This document shows, one piece after another, positions 60,319 through 64,000 of a stretch of 64,000 nucleotides of DNA. Origin of the DNA: Dysgonamonadaceae bacterium (GTDB lineage: Bacteria; Bacteroidota; Bacteroidia; Bacteroidales; Azobacteroidaceae). Numbering within the stretch: the first letter of the stretch is position 1; each line of letters starts with the position of its first letter. The DNA is taken from the NCBI GenBank assembly GCA_031260045.1, contig JAIRKO010000051.1, positions 1 through 64,000 of the forward strand, written 5' to 3'. The position numbers were made by a program, and so were the translations under genes. The notes beneath the pieces were generated by a model that was not told the origin of the DNA, made no database searches, and saw nothing but the letters and a program-made list of their open reading frames with translations.

Positions 60319-61425
60319 TTACACAAGAGAAATTTGAAGTTCCACATGAAAAGCCGAACTGTCGGAGTCAATATTCAACGAATGCTGCTCCGGATAAGCC
60401 AGACACAGCCGCTTCCGAATATTTTCCAGCCCTACGCCTTCCGAAAGGTTTCGTTTGTTTATCTCCAAAACAACAGAATTGTCGCAGGTAAATTGCAAAA
60501 CGCCGTTTTTCACCTCCACGCCGATATGGATGAAACATTCGATATGGGCGCTTATGCCGTATTTAAAAGCGTTTTCCACAAACGGGATAAATGTGAGCGG
60601 CATAATCTCCCATTTGCCGAAATCGCCATTTGCTTGAAACTGCAAATTAAACTTTTCAGACGCCCGAAAACTCTGTAGCCGGATATATTCTTTCAGCATT
60701 TTCATTTCCCGCCCCAGCGGAATACGGCTGTGATTGCTTTCAACGGTTACGAAACGCAGGAAATCGGAAAGCGACAGGATGGCTTCCGGCGCCTTGTCGT
60801 CTTTGCTCAAAGCCAGACAGTAAATGCTGTTCAGGCTGTTAAATAGGAAATGCGGATGAATTTGCGATTTCAAAAAAGAAAGTTCTGCCTGCACCATCGA
60901 ATTTTCCAGCTCCTGCAAACGTTGTTTCTCGGCATACCACAAAGAAACAGTCTTCAGCCCCGTGCTTACGACAAAAACAATCAGAAACCGTATTGAACGG
61001 GCATATATGCCGATGCGCTCAACAATAATGTGGGGAGAAAACCGGTCGCCGTCGGGCGGTGGAAAATGTGGTCGCCGTGGCGGCATATCCGGTCTGAAAG
61101 GCGGTTCCGACATAAAATGTACGAAATATTGCCTGACGAGCCAGGGAACAGCAAAGCCAAAAAGTATGAACGCCGCAATCGTAATCGCCAAAAAGAGCGC
61201 TGTTTTTTTCTTCGACAGAAGACGGGGTACAAAAACAGACCCGTTGAGATAAAAATAAACAATCAGCAACGAGTATTCCATCGCAATAATCAAAGGAAAG
61301 AAAATATCATTGACAGACCTTTCCACCATAATACGCGGAATAGTAAGCCGGATGAAAAGCGCCCATACCGCTATATGCAAAACGGTGAACATCAATTTTT
61401 TATGCTTGGATAACAGGATATTCAT
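60319..61425 (-). CDS. LytS/YehU-type membrane sensor histidine kinase
   Basis: 368 residues from ATG 61425; the frame is open to a TTG at 61440. Four TM helices at ~12-170 are broken by a Pro/Arg-rich loop ('MPPRRPHFPPPDG'). His_kinase domain: 'LSFLKSQIHPHFLFNSLNSIYCLAL' (phospho-His), then HATPase with 'PLTFIPFVENAFKYGI' and 'EGVGLENIRKRLCLAYP'. The signal is unknown. Cotranscribed with the LytTR regulator. Confidence 0.92.
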   Translation of the reverse strand: MNILLSKHKKLMFTVLHIAVWALFIRLTIPRIMVERSVNDIFFPLIIAMEYSLLIVYFYLNGSVFVPRLLSKKKTALFLAITIAAFILFGFAVPWLVRQYFVHFMSEPPFRPDMPPRRPHFPPPDGDRFSPHIIVERIGIYARSIRFLIVFVVSTGLKTVSLWYAEKQRLQELENSMVQAELSFLKSQIHPHFLFNSLNSIYCLALSKDDKAPEAILSLSDFLRFVTVESNHSRIPLGREMKMLKEYIRLQSFRASEKFNLQFQANGDFGKWEIMPLTFIPFVENAFKYGISAHIECFIHIGVEVKNGVLQFTCDNSVVLEINKRNLSEGVGLENIRKRLCLAYPEQHSLNIDSDSSAFHVELQISLV

Positions 61426-61479
61426 TATGCAAAGGAACAAAAAAACGCATTATTTATAATAAGTATTTTGGAAATTTTT

Positions 61480-61487
61480 TACCTTTG
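61480..61487 (+). promoter_or_regulatory. -7 box of the S4-protein/crcB transcript
   Basis: TACCTTTG at 61480-61487, 72 nt before the preferred start at 61560. It excludes translation from the TTG at 61485. Confidence 0.5.
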
Positions 61488-61559
61488 TATCCATGCTTAC
61501 CATTGGCATTGGCATCGCCTAAAGCAGGTAATCGCTATGATGCACATGAAATTGAAAAA

Positions 61560-61976
61560 ATGAGTTCTATGGAAGTAAGGATTGACAAATGGCTGTGGGC
61601 GGTAAGGATTTTCAAAACGCGAACCGTTGCGATAGAAGCATGCAAAAAAAACCGCATCACGGTGAATAACGCGCCCGCCAAACCCTCAAGGATGATTCGC
61701 ATCGACGACGTCATTTCGGTACATAAACCGCCGGTTACCTATTCTTTCAAAGTATTGGGACTGACTGCCAACCGCATCGGCGCTAAATTGGTTCCGGAAT
61801 ACATGGAAAATGTTACGTCACCCGAACAGTATGAGATACTCAACTTGCAGAAAATAAGCGGATTTATCGACCGCGCAAAAGGAACGGGACGCCCGACAAA
61901 AAAAGAACGCCGCGACTTGGACGAGTTTTCGGCGCCGGCTTTTGCACCGAACATGGAGTTTGATTTTGACGAATAA
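61560..61976 (+). CDS. S4-domain RNA-binding protein (Hsp15-like)
   Basis: 138 residues from ATG 61560 (or 135 from 61569, 'MEVRIDKWLWAVRIFKTRT'). The S4 domain 'VRIDKWLWAVRIFKTRTVAIEACKKNRITVN' is at the N-terminus, followed by a charged tail ('GTGRPTKKERRDLDEF'). Hsp15-type proteins rescue 50S subunits carrying peptidyl-tRNA after stress. crcB starts 5 bp downstream. Confidence 0.87.
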   Translation: MSSMEVRIDKWLWAVRIFKTRTVAIEACKKNRITVNNAPAKPSRMIRIDDVISVHKPPVTYSFKVLGLTANRIGAKLVPEYMENVTSPEQYEILNLQKISGFIDRAKGTGRPTKKERRDLDEFSAPAFAPNMEFDFDE

Positions 61977-61981
61977 AAAAG

Positions 61982-62347
61982 ATGATTAAACAGTTGATTT
62001 TGGTTGGATTGGGAGGAGGCGTCGGAAGTATGATGCGGTTTCTTGTTTCCAAAATTCCTTTTGCGCAGGGTTCATTTCCATGGGCAACGTTTGCCGTTAA
62101 CATTGTCGGCAGCTTCCTTATCGGAATATTGATTGGGCTGTCTGTCAGGCATCAAATTTTGAATGCGGATATGAAACTTTTGCTTGTTACAGGCTTTTGC
62201 GGCGGGTTCACTACTTTTTCGGCGTTTTCGGCGGAGAATGTTCATTTGTATCAGTCGGGGAATTATTTTTCGCTTGCCTTTTACATCCTGTTAAGTATTG
62301 TCGCCGGATTTGCCGCCGTGCTTTCGGGGCTGATTTTGGGCAAATAG
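61982..62347 (+). CDS. crcB: Fluoride channel CrcB/Fluc
   Basis: 121 residues, four TM helices. 'GLGGGVGSMMRFLVS', 'FAVNIVGSFLIGIL' (conserved Asn) and 'GFCGGFTTFSAFSAENV' (Phe box) are the family signatures. A dual-topology dimer that exports fluoride. No fluoride riboswitch is visible; it sits 5 bp behind the S4-protein gene. Confidence 0.94.
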   Translation: MIKQLILVGLGGGVGSMMRFLVSKIPFAQGSFPWATFAVNIVGSFLIGILIGLSVRHQILNADMKLLLVTGFCGGFTTFSAFSAENVHLYQSGNYFSLAFYILLSIVAGFAAVLSGLILGK

Positions 62348-62392
62348 GAATGCAGGCAATATTACAAAAAACGAACTTGTAAAAGTATTGGA

Positions 62393-63154
62393 ATGAATCC
62401 AGAAAATATAAATAAACTTGAAAAATTGGTTGCCGACTATCAGCGAGCAATGCACGGGCAGGTAGATATGAAGAAATTCACCTGTTATGCAATAACTTAC
62501 CATTCAACGGCTATTGAGGGCAGCACATTAACGGAGGGGCAGGTTTATAATTTACTCGACCAGGATATGCCCGCCAAAAACAAATCTTTTTCGGAACAAC
62601 AAATGGTGATTGACCATCAAAAGGCCCTTGTTTATACGCTGAATACGGCAACAGGAAAAAAGCCGCTTACGGAGCAATTCGTTAAGGAAATCGGCGGTAT
62701 GGTCGTAAAGAACACGGGCGGTATTTACAGCACGGCATTGGGAACATTCGACGGCACACGCGGCGACTACCGACTTGTTAATGTTCACGCAGGGGCGAGA
62801 ACTTTCCCAAACCACATCAAAGTCCCCGACCTTATGAAATCTTTTATTACTGAGTTGAATAAACGAATATCGGAAGCAAAAACTTTTCGGCAAAAATGTG
62901 AGGCGGCTTTTTATGCACACCATCAATTTGTGAGCATACACCCTTTTGCAGACGGCAACGGACGTACGGCACGCCTGATTATGAATTACATTTTGACTTG
63001 CTTTGATTTACCGATTTTCCATGTGTATAAAAGCAACCGCATTTCCTACATTCAGGCTTTGGAAAAAGCGAGAGAAACCGGGAATTTACAACATTTTTAC
63101 AGTTTCATGTTTGGGCAGTATAAAAAGTTTTTGGGAAAAGAAATGAAATCGTGA
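62393..63154 (+). CDS. Fic-domain protein (class II, with N-terminal inhibitory helix)
   Basis: 253 residues. Fic motif 'HPFADGNGRTARLIMNY' is complete (HPFx[D/E]GNGRxxR), so AMP-transfer activity is possible. The N-terminal 'TYHSTAIEGSTLT' contains the inhibitory [S/T]xxxE[G/N] helix of class II Fic proteins, which self-inhibit. 'GTFDGTRGDYRLVNVH' is the flap before the active site. Substrate unknown; no antitoxin gene is adjacent. Confidence 0.92.
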   Translation: MNPENINKLEKLVADYQRAMHGQVDMKKFTCYAITYHSTAIEGSTLTEGQVYNLLDQDMPAKNKSFSEQQMVIDHQKALVYTLNTATGKKPLTEQFVKEIGGMVVKNTGGIYSTALGTFDGTRGDYRLVNVHAGARTFPNHIKVPDLMKSFITELNKRISEAKTFRQKCEAAFYAHHQFVSIHPFADGNGRTARLIMNYILTCFDLPIFHVYKSNRISYIQALEKARETGNLQHFYSFMFGQYKKFLGKEMKS

Positions 63155-63159
63155 AAATT

Positions 63160-63192
63160 ACCCTGAATTAAGCGAAATTGAGGGTGTTTTTT
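63160..63192 (+). terminator. Terminator after fic
   Basis: accct-g-aatt and aatt-g-agggt pair with one mismatch around 'aagcga' and are followed by GTTTTTT. Confidence 0.7.
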
Positions 63193-63297
63193 ATAAAAAG
63201 GGCTGATAGTCCGCTTTATCAAAGTAATTGCTTTCACAAATCAGCAGCAATTTTGAATGATTTTTACTGTTCCAATAATGTTCGTGTACATAAAGAA

Positions 63298-63335
63298 AAA
63301 GGGATTTCCTAATGAAAAGTTAGGAAAATCCCTTT
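63298..63335 (-). terminator. Terminator downstream of the tRNA genes
   Basis: aaagggatttcctaa (63298-63312) pairs with ttaggaaaatcccttt (63320-63335). On the minus strand it is followed by TTTTTCTTT. It ends 4 nt from the tRNA-Leu 3' end. Confidence 0.75.
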
Positions 63336-63338
63336 ATG

Positions 63339-63422
63339 TACTCGGAGCGGGACTTGAACCCGCACAACCGTAATGGTCACAAGATTTTAAGTCTTGCGTG
63401 TCTACCATTCCACCATCCGAGC
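63339..63422 (-). tRNA. tRNA-Leu (anticodon TAA)
   Basis: 84 nt on the minus strand, acceptor GCTCGGA/TCCGAGT, D-loop 'TGGTGGAATGGTAGACA', anticodon stem GCAAGA..TCTTG with loop CTTAAAA (anticodon TAA). A long variable arm ('TGACCATTACGGTTG') and T-loop 'GGTTCAAGTCC' follow. CCA is not encoded. Confidence 0.92.
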
Positions 63423-63454
63423 AGACCATAAATTTACATACAAAAACGATCAAG

Positions 63455-63527
63455 AGCGAAAAACGGGACTCGAACCCGCGACCCTAACCTTGGCAAGGTT
63501 ATGCTCTACCAACTGAGCTATTTTCGC
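63455..63527 (-). tRNA. tRNA-Gly (anticodon GCC)
   Basis: 73 nt on the minus strand, acceptor GCGAAAA/TTTTCGC, D-loop 'AGCTCAGTTGGTAGAGC', anticodon arm ACCTTGCCAAGGT (GCC), T-arm 'GCGGGTTCGAGTCCCGT'. 32 bp upstream of tRNA-Leu in the same transcript. CCA not encoded. Confidence 0.94.
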
Positions 63528-63590
63528 ATTTGCGGCTGCAAAGGTATAATTTATTTTTGTTTTTGCAAAAGTAAGATTGAAGCCGTCGTT

Positions 63591-63735
63591 AGACTTGTTG
63601 TGAAAACCCATTTAACTCTCTATTTTATAGTTAAATATTCCGCAAATCAAGTTGTCTTTTTCGCCTATTACGATATTGTTCTCGTGCTATGCTAAACCTT
63701 TTTGTTCTGCCGATGGTTTGTTTTTCGGAAAATAG
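63591..63735. mobile_element. Degenerate second copy of the MITE-like element
   Basis: 'agacttgttgtgaaaaccc' at 63591 onward aligns over ~70 bp with the reverse complement of 8160-8315 (shared 'catttaa', 'ctatttt', 'tagtt', 'gcaaatcaagtt'), then more weakly ('ttacgata', 'ctttttgttc', 'atggttt'). It is also preceded by a REP-like 'cgtcgtt'. The far terminus is eroded, so the end is approximate. Confidence 0.55.
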
Positions 63736-63746
63736 TGTTACTTTTG
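63717..63746 (+). promoter_or_regulatory. Promoter of the right-edge gene
   Basis: TTTG (63717-63720) and TACTTTTG (63739-63746), 18 bp apart. The -33 part lies within the eroded end of the MITE-like copy. Confidence 0.55.
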
Positions 63747-63753
63747 TCCGCGA

Positions 63754-63836
63754 TAATTTAGTATGTTTACTAAATTAAGTAGGTGAGTTACAAGTAAAGG
63801 TAATTGATGCGTTTACTCGTAATTCAACTTGTAACT
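63754..63836 (+). promoter_or_regulatory. Two perfect dyads in the leader of the right-edge gene
   Basis: taatttagta (63754-63763) and tactaaatta (63768-63777) are 10-bp perfect arms with a 4-nt spacer, starting about 8 bp after the -7 box. agttacaagt (63786-63795) and acttgtaact (63827-63836) are a second perfect 10-bp pair with a 31-nt loop. The first is operator-like; both could fold in the RNA. Regulator unknown. Confidence 0.5.
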
Positions 63837-63849
63837 AAAATTATAAAAT

Positions 63850-64000
63850 ATGAAACAGTTAATTAGAAAATTTTTAGTGAATTTAAGAAAAGTCAAGGTG
63901 GTTTCCATCCCAAACAAAAGATGTCACAGGAACGACTCGGAGTTGGTTTTGGCGGAACGCTTGCAAAATCCAATTTTTTTGGAGCGTTACGGATACAAGG
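63850..64000 (+). CDS. N-terminal part of an unidentified protein (cut by window edge)
   Basis: ATG at 63850, frame open to the window end (50 codons visible). Starts 'MKQLIRKFLVNLRKVKVVS', basic, followed by 'KRCHRNDSELVLAERLQNP' and 'FLERYGYK'. No family recognised. Preceded by a promoter and two dyads, which supports a real gene. Confidence 0.5.
   Translation, partial: MKQLIRKFLVNLRKVKVVSIPNKRCHRNDSELVLAERLQNPIFLERYGYK

Noticed and set aside
61982..62347. Fluoride riboswitch before crcB
   Set aside because: Only 5 bp separate crcB from the upstream gene and no riboswitch-like pseudoknot is visible.
63501..63695. 64-codon plus-strand ORF
   Set aside because: It overlaps tRNA-Gly and the MITE-like copy.
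1..64000. CRISPR array, rRNA operon, complete insertion sequence or prophage
   Set aside because: No regularly spaced direct repeats, rRNA sequence, transposase, integrase or phage structural gene was found.

Overview
The window is chromosomal DNA from a member of the Bacteroidetes, most likely order Bacteroidales. Three things point there: many genes are preceded by a TAnnTTTG box instead of an E. coli -10 and there is little Shine-Dalgarno signal; several secreted proteins carry type IX secretion (T9SS) C-terminal sorting domains; and the protein families are Bacteroidetes-typical (DUF4295, GH97, GH109, LytTR/His_kinase pairs, class II aldolase, L25 joined to Pth). I cannot name the genus.

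Layout. 0-4 kb: the end of a T9SS cargo protein and a large lamin-tail protein with a fourfold internal repeat. 4.5-8.1 kb: rpmF, fabH, era, der. 8.1-12.5 kb: a small inverted-repeat element inserted in a REP-like repeat, a GH97-GH109 exoglycosidase operon and a PIN-domain toxin/antitoxin-like pair. 12.5-17.7 kb: kbl, class II aldolase, prephenate dehydratase behind an apparent Phe-codon attenuator, and a PgpH-like HD phosphodiesterase that lacks its extracytoplasmic domain. 18-23 kb: a beta-helix-like T9SS protein, the rpmB-rpmG-DUF4295 operon, two lipoproteins and a GT90 enzyme. 23-30 kb: phosphoesterase, ppk1, dnaE, trxA. 30-36 kb: small lipoproteins, an acyltransferase, mdh, a LysE-type exporter. 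36-52 kb: a loose surface-glycan region (ArnT-like, GT8, HlpA-like, GT10, HxRRxDK fucosyltransferase-like, PMT-like and methyltransferase-GT2 genes) interrupted by uvrB, nadA and an acyl-CoA ligase. Three loci here carry frameshifts. 52-54 kb: rplY-pth. 53.8-61.4 kb: a run of minus-strand genes (LytS-type kinase, LytTR regulator, Cthe_2159-like lipoprotein, small secreted proteins, VTC polyphosphate polymerase, DUF4956, DUF2490). 61.5-64 kb: S4-domain protein, fluoride channel, Fic protein, tRNA-Leu, tRNA-Gly and the start of an unidentified gene.

The best candidate for an undescribed regulatory system is the pheA leader at 15129-15316. It has a promoter, a 21-codon peptide with five Phe and two Tyr codons, an 11-bp antiterminator, and a terminator whose 5' arm is shared with the antiterminator. 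The second notable structure is the element at 8160-8315, which has about 23-bp inverted termini and interrupts a REP-like repeat with an ATT duplication. A degenerate second copy lies at about 63591-63735.

Frameshift evidence is concentrated at 44.7-51 kb, where every break would be repaired by adding one base. Decay and assembly error cannot be told apart from this sequence alone.
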